Position numbers and translations under genes: made by a program. From the NCBI GenBank assembly GCA_050697275.1, contig JBOGZI010000096.1, positions 1 through 8,823 of the forward strand: a DNA stretch of 8,823 nucleotides, read 5' to 3'. This DNA is from JBOGZI01 sp050697275 (GTDB lineage: Bacteria; Actinomycetota; Thermoleophilia; Solirubrobacterales; 70-9). Under the pieces are notes generated by a model. That model worked only from the letters and a program-made list of their open reading frames with translations, had not been told where the DNA came from and ran no database searches. Positions within the stretch are counted from its first letter, which is position 1. Each line of letters starts with the position of its first letter. Shown piece after piece: positions 1 through 6,340 of this stretch.

Positions 1-169
1 CGTAGTTGAAGGCGAACACCCCCATGAAGGCGATCACCACCGCCTCGTTCACCGCTCTACCCACGCCCTCGGCGCCTCCGGACGCAGTCATCCCCTTGTA
101 GGAGCAGACGATCGCGATGATCGCCCCGAATAAGGTCGTCTTCAGGACCGAGCCCCATAAGTCGGTCAC
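1..169 (-). pseudogene. MlaE-type permease fragment, reverse copy (partial)
   Basis: Read on the minus strand from 169 to 2, this encodes 56 residues starting V-T-D-L-W-G-S and ending F-A-F-N-Y, identical in protein to the plus-strand copy at 165-332. The conserved MlaE C-terminal elements are present: the SYKG turn, the TASGGAEGVGRAVNEAVV segment and the start of the last membrane helix. The gene lacks everything upstream of this point, because the sequence at the centre turns into the opposite copy, and it leaves the window at its 3' side. Codons differ from the plus copy at 13 positions without changing the protein, so the fragment derives from a gene that was under selection. As it stands here it cannot make a full permease (the family is usually about 250-270 residues). 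It is either a broken gene or the product of a chimeric join. Confidence 0.75.
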
Positions 170-333
170 CGACCTCTGGGGCTCGGTCCTCAAGACGACG
201 TTATTCGGGGCGATCATCGCGATCGTCTGCTCCTATAAAGGGATGACTGCGTCCGGTGGCGCTGAGGGGGTGGGTCGAGCCGTCAATGAGGCGGTGGTGA
301 TCGCCTTCATGGGGGTGTTCGCCTTCAACTACG
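1..333. repeat. Long near-perfect palindrome with no spacer
   Basis: Base 1 pairs with base 333 and so on inward to a single centre base at 167, giving two arms of 166 nt with no loop. I aligned the arms by hand and found 13 mismatched pairs (left-arm positions 47, 50, 53, 58, 65, 71, 77, 95, 98, 134, 143, 158, 160), about 92% identity, and no indels. Both arms encode the same stretch of an MlaE-type permease, and every mismatch is synonymous. The outer end coincides with the window edge, so the repeat may continue to the left. The centre (161-173) is a 13-nt near-palindrome in which only the middle base breaks symmetry. Either a chimeric join or a true inverted duplication is possible; the chimera is more likely because both gene copies lose their N-terminal part at the same codon. 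Confidence 0.93.
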
Positions 334-386
334 TCTTCACCCAGACGCTGCTCGCCACCCATCCCGAGCTGCAGGTGATCAAGTGA
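117..386 (+). CDS. MlaE/YrbE-family ABC permease, C-terminal part (5' end replaced)
   Basis: Only residues encoded from about 165 onward belong to the permease. The 16 residues before that (from ATG 117) are antisense of the reverse copy and match nothing expected. The authentic part, about 73 residues, has the MlaE C-terminal signature: SYKGMTASGGAEGVGRAV followed by a hydrophobic helix (VVIAFMGVFAFNYVFT) and the end ATHPELQVIK. In the family this protein sits in the inner membrane and forms, with a second copy or a paralogue, the channel through which an MCE-type ABC transporter moves lipids. It corresponds to the first (YrbE-A-like) permease of an actinobacterial pair, because a second permease follows directly. 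Its stop overlaps the next start (GTGA at 383-386), which implies translational coupling. There is no ribosome binding site before ATG 117 and a stop in the same frame at 99-101, so the start looks accidental. The N-terminal helices and the conserved ELG/EIDAL cytoplasmic loop are missing. Confidence 0.8.
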   Translation: MIAPNKVVFRTEPHKSVTDLWGSVLKTTLFGAIIAIVCSYKGMTASGGAEGVGRAVNEAVVIAFMGVFAFNYVFTQTLLATHPELQVIK

Positions 387-1183
387 GCGCCGGCTGGCTC
401 GCCGTCCCCAGGGGATGGCTCAACTCGATCGGGGAGATCTTCGGCTTCTGCGCCCGGGTGATGGGGCTCGTCTACTCCGGCCGCGTCTTCCAGTTCTTCG
501 GCGAGGCGCTGCGGCAGACGGGAATCCTGATCCTCGGTTCGACCATCGTCATCTGGGGTCTCGTCTTCATCCTCGGCCTGCAGTGCGGGATCGAGGGCGC
601 CTACTTCAACCGCTCGGTCGGAGCTCCCGCCTACGCCGGCGTGTTCGCCGCCTGGTGCGACCTGCGCGAGGTGATCCCCTACGCCTTCGGCTACATGCTC
701 GCCGCCAAGGTCGGCACCGGGATCGTCGCCGAGCTGGGCGCGATGCGGATCTCCGACGAGATCGACGCGCTCGAGGTGATGGGCGTGCCGCCGGTCACCT
801 TCCTCGCCGCCACCCGTCTGCTCGCCGCCTGGATCGCCTTCCCGTTCATGTACCTGGCCGCGGTCGGGATCGGCTTCTTCGCCAGCTGGCTGGCGGTCGT
901 CGAGCAGATCGGCGACGTCAGCTCCGGCGGCTACTTCCTGATCTTCTGGATGTTCCAGAACCCGCCCGACCTCTTATTCAGCCTGATCAAGGGCATGGTG
1001 ATGGCCACGGTCATCGTGCTGGTCGGCTGCTACTACGGCTACACCGCCTCGGGGGGACCCGTGGGCGTGGGCACCGCGACCGCGAAGTCGATGGTGCTCA
1101 ACATCGTGCTCGTGCACATCATCGGGATGATGGGAACCCTGGTCTTCTGGGGCGCCAACCCGAGGGCCCCGATCGGCGGCTGA
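383..1183 (+). CDS. MlaE/YrbE-family ABC transporter permease (second of pair)
   Basis: A complete 266-residue inner-membrane permease of the MlaE (DUF140) family, at the usual length. It carries the family's diagnostic cytoplasmic loop: KVGTGIVAELGAMRISDEID at residues 109-128, followed by ALEVMGVPPV and an Arg at 145. This loop contacts the ATPase in Mla-type transporters. Hydrophobic helices lie near residues 47-68, 100-118, 141-171, 204-217 and 236-256. The C-terminal CYYGYTASGGPVGVGTATAK segment (216-235) parallels CSYKGMTASGGAEGVGRAVN of the preceding permease, so the two are paralogues, as YrbE-A and YrbE-B are in actinobacterial mce operons. The GTG start at 383 overlaps the upstream stop by 4 nt, and the ATPase gene follows 46 nt after its stop. 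The expected role is to form the membrane channel of a lipid ABC transporter. The substrate and direction cannot be read from the sequence, and no MCE protein is present here. One TTA leucine codon lies near 973, uncommon at this GC content. Confidence 0.92.
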   Translation: MSAGWLAVPRGWLNSIGEIFGFCARVMGLVYSGRVFQFFGEALRQTGILILGSTIVIWGLVFILGLQCGIEGAYFNRSVGAPAYAGVFAAWCDLREVIPYAFGYMLAAKVGTGIVAELGAMRISDEIDALEVMGVPPVTFLAATRLLAAWIAFPFMYLAAVGIGFFASWLAVVEQIGDVSSGGYFLIFWMFQNPPDLLFSLIKGMVMATVIVLVGCYYGYTASGGPVGVGTATAKSMVLNIVLVHIIGMMGTLVFWGANPRAPIGG

Positions 1184-1191
1184 CCGGCTTC

Positions 1192-1220
1192 TACACTTGA
1201 CCAACCTGGGTAAGGAGGAG
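1192..1220 (+). promoter_or_regulatory. Strong Shine-Dalgarno and possible -10 before the ATPase gene
   Basis: TAAGGAGGAG at 1211-1220 is a near-ideal Shine-Dalgarno sequence. It lies 9 nt before TTG 1230 and fits that start well. An earlier in-frame TTG at 1197 lies upstream of this site and so cannot use it. TACACT at 1192-1197 resembles a -10 hexamer, but no convincing -35 lies 16-18 nt before it, so an internal promoter is only a possibility. The ribosome binding site is the firm part of this call. Confidence 0.55.
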
Positions 1221-1229
1221 GACAGAGAC

Positions 1230-2150
1230 TTGGCAGAGGAAGAGAGACAGGAGGAGAGGCAGCAGGCCGACCCGCTGCGGTCTCAGGGCTACGGCGAGGA
1301 GGACTTCTCCGACCGCGACTACGTCATCCCCGGCGTCGACTCCGACGACCCGGATCCCTACAAGTGGCACACCGGCAAGAAGCAGGACCACGGCGGCCAG
1401 GAGGCGATCGAGATCATCGACCTCGTCAAGCAGTTCGGCCGCGCCCGCATCCTGAACGGCTGCAACCTCGGCCTGCCGGACAACATGATCTCGATGGTGC
1501 TGGGGCCCTCGGGCACCGGCAAGAGCGTGCTGATCAAGCACATCGTCGGCCTGCTCTACCCGGACTCCGGCGACGTGCTCGTGCACGGCGAGTCGATCCC
1601 CAACATGACCGACGACGAGCTGTTCGAGGTGCGCAAGAAGTTCGGCCTGCTTTTCCAGGACGGCGCGCTGTTCGGCTCGATGAACGTCTACGACAACACC
1701 TGCTTCCCGCTCCGGCAGCACACGGACAAGGGCGAGGAGGAGATCGAGGAGATCGTCAGCCGCCGCCTGCGGGAGGTCGGCCTCGCCGAGGCGATGTACA
1801 AGATGCCGAACGAGCTCTCGGGCGGGATGCGCAAGCGCGCGGGCTTCGCCCGTGCGCTGGTGCTCGACCCGGCGATCGTCATGTTCGACGAGCCGGACTC
1901 GGGCCTCGACCCGGTTCGCACCGCGCTGCTCTGCGAGCTGATCCGCGAGGTCCACGACGAGAACGGCGGCTGCTACCTGGTGATCAGCCACGACCTCGCC
2001 ACCGCGCGGCGAATCGCCGAGTTCCTGGCCGTGCTCTGGAAGGGCCGCATCGTCGAGAGCGGCCCCGCCGACGAGCTGTTCAACTCGAACAACGAGTTCA
2101 TCCGGCAGTTCCTCAACGCCGACGTCAAGGGCCCCCTGGCGATGGATTGA
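1230..2150 (+). CDS. MlaF/Mkl-type ABC transporter ATP-binding protein
   Basis: A 306-residue ATPase if started at TTG 1230, which has the strong ribosome binding site; the longest open frame starts at TTG 1197 and adds 11 residues. All nucleotide-binding motifs are intact: Walker A GPSGTGKS (92-99), Q-loop Gln143 in LFQDGALF, signature LSGGM (196-200), Walker B IVMFDE (216-221) followed by PDSGLDP, and switch His254 in ISHD. The FQDGALFGSMNVYDN stretch and the PDSGLDPV form after Walker B are typical of the Mla/Mkl branch that energises MCE lipid transporters, rather than of sugar or peptide importers. It is cytoplasmic and should pair with the two permeases just upstream. About 58 residues precede the ABC domain; they are very acidic (EEERQEER, GEEDFSDRD, DSDDPDPY) and probably disordered. 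Classical MlaF (about 270 residues) lacks such an extension. The C-terminal tail after the last strand is short and also acidic. Family assignment is firm; substrate is unknown. Confidence 0.93.
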   Translation: MAEEERQEERQQADPLRSQGYGEEDFSDRDYVIPGVDSDDPDPYKWHTGKKQDHGGQEAIEIIDLVKQFGRARILNGCNLGLPDNMISMVLGPSGTGKSVLIKHIVGLLYPDSGDVLVHGESIPNMTDDELFEVRKKFGLLFQDGALFGSMNVYDNTCFPLRQHTDKGEEEIEEIVSRRLREVGLAEAMYKMPNELSGGMRKRAGFARALVLDPAIVMFDEPDSGLDPVRTALLCELIREVHDENGGCYLVISHDLATARRIAEFLAVLWKGRIVESGPADELFNSNNEFIRQFLNADVKGPLAMD

Positions 2151-2172
2151 GGCGGCGCTGATGGGCGCCGCC
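2151..2172 (+). terminator. GC-only hairpin directly after the ATPase stop codon
   Basis: GGCGGCGC (2151-2158), loop TGATGG, then GCGCCGCC (2165-2172) form a perfect 8-bp stem beginning at the base after the TGA. There is no T tract behind it, so it is not a canonical intrinsic terminator. It could be a U-less terminator, an mRNA 3'-end stabiliser, or an attenuator that lowers expression of the MMPL gene relative to the transporter genes. Confidence 0.4.
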
Positions 2173-2188
2173 TAACCTCTGCTCCGTG
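2173..2188 (+). promoter_or_regulatory. Possible -10 for leaderless MMPL transcript
   Basis: TAACCT (2173-2178) fits the TANNNT -10 pattern and ends 7 nt before GTG 2186, the spacing seen for leaderless actinobacterial genes. No Shine-Dalgarno sequence precedes this GTG, which agrees with a leaderless start. No good -35 is visible: TTGAGG at 2147-2152 lies 20 nt upstream, which is too far. An alternative GTG at 2213 also lacks a ribosome binding site and would cut into the N-terminus before the first helix. Confidence 0.3.
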
Positions 2189-4867
2189 AGAGCGGGGAGA
2201 GCTTTCGAGCGGGTGGCCGCGGCGGCGGTGCGGTGGCCGTGGCTGCTGATCGCGGTGATCGTCGTGCTGACGGGGGCGGGGATCTTCGCGGCGACCAGGC
2301 TCGAGACCAGCGCCGGCACCGACACGCTGGTGGCCCGGGGATCTGAGGAGTTCCAGGCCACCGAACGCTTCCACGAGGACTTCGGCGACGAGCCGGTGAT
2401 CGTGCTGGTCCGCCAGGACCTGCGGCGGCTGGTGCTGAGCCAGGACCTGCAGTCGCTGTTCGAGCTGGAGACCTGCCTCGCCGGCGGGACCGAGCTGGCG
2501 GAGACCCTGCCGCGGCGGGAGAAGACGCCGCTGCCCGCGGTCTGCGACCGGATCGCCGAGCTGCGCCCGAGCCAGGCGGTGTTCGGCCCGGCCACCTTCC
2601 TCTACCTGAGCGTGGCCGGAATCCAGCAGGCGCTCCAGGGGCAGATCGGCTCCGCGACCCAGGCGGCGCAACGGGCCGGGAAGCGGGCGCGCGAGCAGGC
2701 CGCGGCCGAGGGAGCCTCCGAGGCGGAACAGGAGCAGGCGGCCACGGAGGCCGCGCAGCAGGTGCTCGGCAGCTTCCAGGGCCAGCTCGCCCAGCTCGCG
2801 CTCCGCTACGGCATCACCCGCCCGCCCCAGCTCGACGACCCCGAGTTCATCTCGAAGGTGGTCTTCGACGAAACGCAACCGCCGGGGACGCCGAAGGAGC
2901 GCTTCGGCTACCTCTTCCCGGGCCGGGACGCGGCCCAGATCATCGTCCGCCTGCGCCCGGACCTGAGCGAGGAGGAGCGCCACGAGGCGATCGATCTGTT
3001 TCGCGAGGCGACCTCCGACAGCCGCTTCCGGATCTCGCAGGGCGACTACGTCGTCACCGGCGCACCGGTGGTGGTGGACGCCGGCGCCAGGGAGCTGCGG
3101 AAGCAGCTGCTGCTCCTGCTGGGCATCGCCGGCCTGGTGATGGCCCTCACCCTGCTGCTGGTGCTGCCGCCACCGCTGCGGCTGCTGCCGCTGGGGGTCG
3201 CGGTGGCGGCGGGCGGGATCACCCTCGGACTCGTCCAGCTGTTCGGGGGCTCGCTGACGGTGGGGGCGATCGCGATGCTCCCCGTCCTGGTCGGCCTGGC
3301 GGTCGACTACGCGATCCAGTTCCAGGCCCGCTTCGGGGAAGCGAGGGCGGAGGGGACCGCTCCGGGCCGTGCCGTCGCCGTCGCCGCGACCCGAGGTGGG
3401 CCGGTGATCGGCGCCGCCTGCCTCGCGACAGTGGCGGGCTTCGCGGTCTTCGCGCTCGCCCCGAGCCCCCTGGTCCGCTCCTTCGGGCTGCTGCTGGTGA
3501 TCGGGATCTCGCTCGCCTTCGTGGTCGCGATCACCGGCGCGCTGGCGGCGCTGGGGCTCTCGGGCTGGCGCGACCGAGCCGCCGGCTCTGCGGCCGGGGC
3601 GGGGTCCGGCGCGGTCGGCCGTTGGCGCGGGCGGGTGGGGGCGCGCCTGCGCTCGCTCGGCACCTCGGCTGTGGCGGTCGCGATCGCCCGCCCCGGGCGG
3701 GTGCTGGCCGCCGGGTTGGTGCTCGCCTGCTGCGGCTGGGTTGCCAGCGCCGGCACCGAGGTCGAGACGGATATTCGCGAGCTCGCCCCGCCGGACATGC
3801 GCGAGCTGGAGGATCTGAACGCGCTCGAGGACGCCAGCGGCATCTCGGGCGACGTCAACGTCGTGATCCGGGCCGACGACCCCACCGATCCCGAGGTGAT
3901 CGGCTGGGCCCGCGCCTTCCAGCAGAGGGTGCTCGAGCGGCACGGCTACGAGGGTGAGGAGGCGAGCTGCCGCGAGGCGCAGATCTGCCCCGCGGTCTCG
4001 CTCACTGACTTCTTCTCGGGCGGGGGTCAGCAGACCCAGGAGGAGGTGCGCGCGCTGGTCGAGGCCCTGCCGCCGTTCATCTCCCAGGTCGTGATCACCC
4101 GGGACCCGGAGACCGGGGAGATCGGCGACACCGCCGATGTCGCCTTCGGGATCAGGGTGCAGTCCCTCGCCGACCAGCACGAGCTGATCGAGGACGTTCG
4201 CGCCCAGATCGACCCACCCGGGGTCCCCGGACCTCCGGAGGGGACCGAGGTAGAGCTCGCCGGGCTGCCGGTGATCGCGGCTGAGGCGAACGCGGACCTG
4301 TCGCGAAGCCGCTGGTGGCTGCCGCTGGCCGGCCTCGCCGCGGTGGCGCTGGTGCTGGCCGGGATCTACCGCTCCGCCCGCCGCGCCCTGGTGCCGCTGG
4401 TGCCGGTGCTGCTCGCCACCGGCTGGTCCGGCCTGGTGGTGGCGGCTCTGGGCGTCTCGCTCAACCCGATGACCGCGACCCTGGGCGCGCTGGTGATCGC
4501 CATCGCCACCGAGTTCAGCGTGATCCTCTCGGCGCGCTACGAGGGCGAGCGCGACGAGGGCCGCTCGGTTGGGGAGGCGCTCCGCCAGACCTACCTGCGC
4601 ACCGGGCCGGCGGTGCTCGCCTCGGGCATCACCGCGATCGCCGGCTTCGCCGTGCTCGCGATCGCCGGCCTGCCCCTGCTCGACGAACTCGGCCTGATCT
4701 CGGTCGCGCCGGTGCTGCGCGACTTCGGCCTGGTCACCGTCGCCGACCTCGGCGCCGCCCTGATCGGAGTGATGCTGGTGCTGCCGGCGGCGATCGTCTG
4801 GGCCGAGGAGGGCTTCCCGCTGCCGGCCTCGCTCCGCTCGGGCGCGGTCGCGACCGAGCGAGCCTAG
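2186..4867 (+). CDS. MMPL/RND-family membrane transporter
   Basis: An 893-residue integral membrane protein with the duplicated RND layout: one helix (about 18-38), a large extracytoplasmic loop (39-300), five helices (about 306-456), a cytoplasmic linker, a helix at 497-521, a second large loop (522-710), and five more helices (711-872). The second loop is shorter than the first. GLAVDYAIQFQAR at 371-383 in the fourth helix is the MMPL proton-relay motif, with Asp374-Tyr375. The matching helix of the second half reads ATEFSVILSARYEGER, so Glu776-Phe777 replace Asp-Tyr. Loop 1 contains an Ala/Gln/Glu-rich segment (about 145-200) predicted by eye to be helical or coiled-coil, and loop 2 has a close cysteine pair (595, 601). 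Family members use proton flux to export lipids or other hydrophobic molecules (MmpL3, HpnN). Its place behind MlaE/MlaE/MlaF genes supports a lipid role, but the substrate is inference. GTG 2186 is chosen because it keeps the basic N-terminus (R2, R5, R9) ahead of the first helix. Confidence 0.88.
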   Translation: MRAGRAFERVAAAAVRWPWLLIAVIVVLTGAGIFAATRLETSAGTDTLVARGSEEFQATERFHEDFGDEPVIVLVRQDLRRLVLSQDLQSLFELETCLAGGTELAETLPRREKTPLPAVCDRIAELRPSQAVFGPATFLYLSVAGIQQALQGQIGSATQAAQRAGKRAREQAAAEGASEAEQEQAATEAAQQVLGSFQGQLAQLALRYGITRPPQLDDPEFISKVVFDETQPPGTPKERFGYLFPGRDAAQIIVRLRPDLSEEERHEAIDLFREATSDSRFRISQGDYVVTGAPVVVDAGARELRKQLLLLLGIAGLVMALTLLLVLPPPLRLLPLGVAVAAGGITLGLVQLFGGSLTVGAIAMLPVLVGLAVDYAIQFQARFGEARAEGTAPGRAVAVAATRGGPVIGAACLATVAGFAVFALAPSPLVRSFGLLLVIGISLAFVVAITGALAALGLSGWRDRAAGSAAGAGSGAVGRWRGRVGARLRSLGTSAVAVAIARPGRVLAAGLVLACCGWVASAGTEVETDIRELAPPDMRELEDLNALEDASGISGDVNVVIRADDPTDPEVIGWARAFQQRVLERHGYEGEEASCREAQICPAVSLTDFFSGGGQQTQEEVRALVEALPPFISQVVITRDPETGEIGDTADVAFGIRVQSLADQHELIEDVRAQIDPPGVPGPPEGTEVELAGLPVIAAEANADLSRSRWWLPLAGLAAVALVLAGIYRSARRALVPLVPVLLATGWSGLVVAALGVSLNPMTATLGALVIAIATEFSVILSARYEGERDEGRSVGEALRQTYLRTGPAVLASGITAIAGFAVLAIAGLPLLDELGLISVAPVLRDFGLVTVADLGAALIGVMLVLPAAIVWAEEGFPLPASLRSGAVATERA

Positions 4868-4880
4868 TGGGGCGCTAGCG

Positions 4881-5597
4881 GTGGAGGGCGATCCGGAACG
4901 CGGCGGGAGCGGCAACGGGGAGGAGGGCAGGCGGCGCCCGGCGGCAATCTACTCCCTGATCGTCGGGCTGGTCTTCATCGCGGTGATCGCCGTCGCCGCC
5001 GTCAACCTGATCTCGAACGAGGAGTCGGGCTTGCTCGGCGCCGGCGAAGAGGGGGACCTGCCGCTGGCGCAGTTTGCGGTGCCGGACGCGCGGTCGGACC
5101 TGGAGGGGGACGCGAACGTCGCCCAGGACGACTGCGAGGCGCCGGGGGTCCCCTGCCCTGAGGGCGATCGCAGGACCCCCGCCTGCGAGGTCAGGGAGAG
5201 GGGCGCGATCCGGGTCTGCGACCTCTTCGACCGGCCGCTGGTGATCTCGTTCTGGTTCACCCGGGGCGGGGACTGCGAGGCCGAGCAGGACACTTTCGAG
5301 GCGGGCTATCGCCGCTTCAGGGGACAGGTCAACTTCCTCGCGGTCGACGTTCGCGACGAGCGGGACGAGGTCAGGCGGCTGATCTCCGAGCGGGGCTGGA
5401 CCCATCCCGTCGGGCTCGACCGCGACGGCGCGCTCTCGAACCTCTACCGGGTGGGGGGCTGCCCGACCTTCCTTTACGCCTACCCGGGCGGCATCCTTCA
5501 CGGCACCTCAATCGGGGAGCTCGACCCGGCCGAGCTGTTCGGCAAGATCGACCGCCTGATCGAGGACTCGGAGGAGCGCGAACGGACCCTGCGCTGA
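4881..5597 (+). CDS. Membrane-anchored thioredoxin-fold (TlpA/ResA-like) protein with altered active site
   Basis: 238 residues. A charged N-terminus is followed by one membrane helix (about 23-44), which places the rest outside the cytoplasm. The C-terminal part has the thioredoxin order: a beta strand LVISFWF, the active-site turn, helix, strand VNFLAVDVRD (150-159), and the cis-proline loop GGCPTFLYAYPGG (192-204). Where TlpA/ResA proteins read FWASWCPPC, this one reads FWFTRGGDC (124-132): the first, nucleophilic Cys is Gly129, and only Cys132 remains. An extra Cys194 sits directly before cis-Pro195. A Cys-containing region before the fold (C85, C92, C102, C113) could form structural disulphides. 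Classical dithiol oxidoreductase chemistry is therefore unlikely; a peroxiredoxin-like, single-Cys or structural role is possible. The gene begins 13 nt after the MMPL stop (GTG 4881, no clear ribosome binding site) and overlaps the next gene by one base (TGATG at 5595-5599), so it belongs to that operon. Confidence 0.8.
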   Translation: MEGDPERGGSGNGEEGRRRPAAIYSLIVGLVFIAVIAVAAVNLISNEESGLLGAGEEGDLPLAQFAVPDARSDLEGDANVAQDDCEAPGVPCPEGDRRTPACEVRERGAIRVCDLFDRPLVISFWFTRGGDCEAEQDTFEAGYRRFRGQVNFLAVDVRDERDEVRRLISERGWTHPVGLDRDGALSNLYRVGGCPTFLYAYPGGILHGTSIGELDPAELFGKIDRLIEDSEERERTLR

Positions 5598-6295
5598 TGA
5601 CCGCCAAGCGGAAACCCGAGGACGGGCCGGCCGAGGCGGAGGAGCGCCTCCCCGAGGAGTGGGAGTCGGCGCCCGAGCCCGGCTGGATCGATCCCGCGCT
5701 CGGGAGGGAGTTCCCGGGGCTGTCGATCGCCGCGACCACCCTCTCGGTCGGGGCGGGGCGCAGCCCGGAAGCGCTCAAGGAGCGGCTGCGCCTGCTCAGC
5801 GACCGCTTCGGCGGCGCCCAGGCGGTCACCCTCCGGCAGAAGTCGATCCCCTGGGCATACCGTGTGTTCTTCCGGCACATCGGGCTCGATCCCGACCAGA
5901 CGCCAACCCCCGTCGAGCAGATCGCGCTCGACCGCATGAAGCACGGCCGCTTTCGCAGCCGCAACCGGGTGGACGACGCGCTCACCATCGCGATGGCCGA
6001 GGTGGGGGTGGCCCTGCAGGCCTTCGACGCCGACCAGGTCGAGGGGAGGGTCGGGCTGCGGCTCTCGGCCCCGGGCGAGGGCTTCGAGGGGAGGGCGTCG
6101 CCGCTTCCGGAGGGAACGATCGTGGTCGCCGACCAGGAGCGGGCCCTGGCCGTGCTCTTCGGCAAGATGGCCGAGGGAAGGGGGGTCGGCGGGAAGACCG
6201 CCCGCACCCTGCTGGCCGCGATCGGGGTCCGCGGCGTGCCGGACGTGGCGCTGGAGGAGGCCCTCTGGGTGGCCGGCAGCGCGATGCACGCATAG
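5597..6295 (+). CDS. Stand-alone B3/B4 (tRNA-binding-like) domain protein
   Basis: 232 residues, with no signal peptide or membrane helix, so probably cytoplasmic. The core from about 68 to 190 matches the B3/B4 domain pattern known from the beta chain of phenylalanyl-tRNA synthetase: SIPWAYRVFFRHIGLDPD (83-100), TPVEQIALDRM, the DDALTIAMAEVGVALQAFDA stretch (126-145) and PEGTIVVADQERALAVLFG (171-189). None of the rest of PheT (anticodon-binding-like or catalytic-like modules) is present. Small proteins with this domain alone are widespread, and their role is not settled; a link to checking charged tRNAs or amino acids is inferred only from the PheRS homology. The first 35 residues are acidic, Pro/Glu-rich and probably disordered. 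Residues 191-232 (EGRGVGGKTARTLLAAIGVRG onward) form a Gly/Lys-rich tail with a helix. ATG 5597 overlaps the TGA of the upstream gene by one base, so translation is probably coupled. No terminator is evident after the stop. Confidence 0.8.
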   Translation: MTAKRKPEDGPAEAEERLPEEWESAPEPGWIDPALGREFPGLSIAATTLSVGAGRSPEALKERLRLLSDRFGGAQAVTLRQKSIPWAYRVFFRHIGLDPDQTPTPVEQIALDRMKHGRFRSRNRVDDALTIAMAEVGVALQAFDADQVEGRVGLRLSAPGEGFEGRASPLPEGTIVVADQERALAVLFGKMAEGRGVGGKTARTLLAAIGVRGVPDVALEEALWVAGSAMHA

Positions 6296-6301
6296 CTTCG
6301 C

Positions 6302-6330
6302 TTGACCCAGGCGCCTCGACCCGCTTCACT
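6302..6330 (+). promoter_or_regulatory. Promoter candidate for the RTX-like gene
   Basis: TTGACC (6302-6307) and TTCACT (6325-6330) are separated by 17 nt, the ideal sigma-70-type spacing. The -35 matches TTGACA at five of six bases; the -10 is weaker, lacking A at its second position. Transcription would begin near 6337, only a few bases before ATG 6341, giving a leaderless or nearly leaderless mRNA. This agrees with the absence of a Shine-Dalgarno sequence (CGGCCCGGCC precedes the ATG). Confidence 0.4.
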
Positions 6331-6340
6331 CGGCCCGGCC

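Noticed and set aside
117..164. ATG 117 as the genuine start of a short membrane protein
   Set aside because: The first 16 codons are antisense of the reverse permease copy, there is no Shine-Dalgarno sequence, and similarity to MlaE begins only at about 165.
1..333. Insertion-sequence terminal repeats or a palindromic replication origin
   Set aside because: The arms encode the conserved C-terminal part of a permease, with silent changes only. There is no transposase, no target duplication and no AT-rich or iteron structure.
1191..1991. 266-codon minus-strand open frame opposite the ATPase
   Set aside because: It lies opposite an ABC domain with every motif intact, and its own translation is Val/Ala/Asp/His low complexity.
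1973..4915. 980-codon open frame on the minus strand opposite the MMPL gene
   Set aside because: The translation is Arg/Gln/His/Gly-rich low complexity without any domain, as expected from the antisense of a very GC-rich gene. The plus strand encodes a clear transporter.
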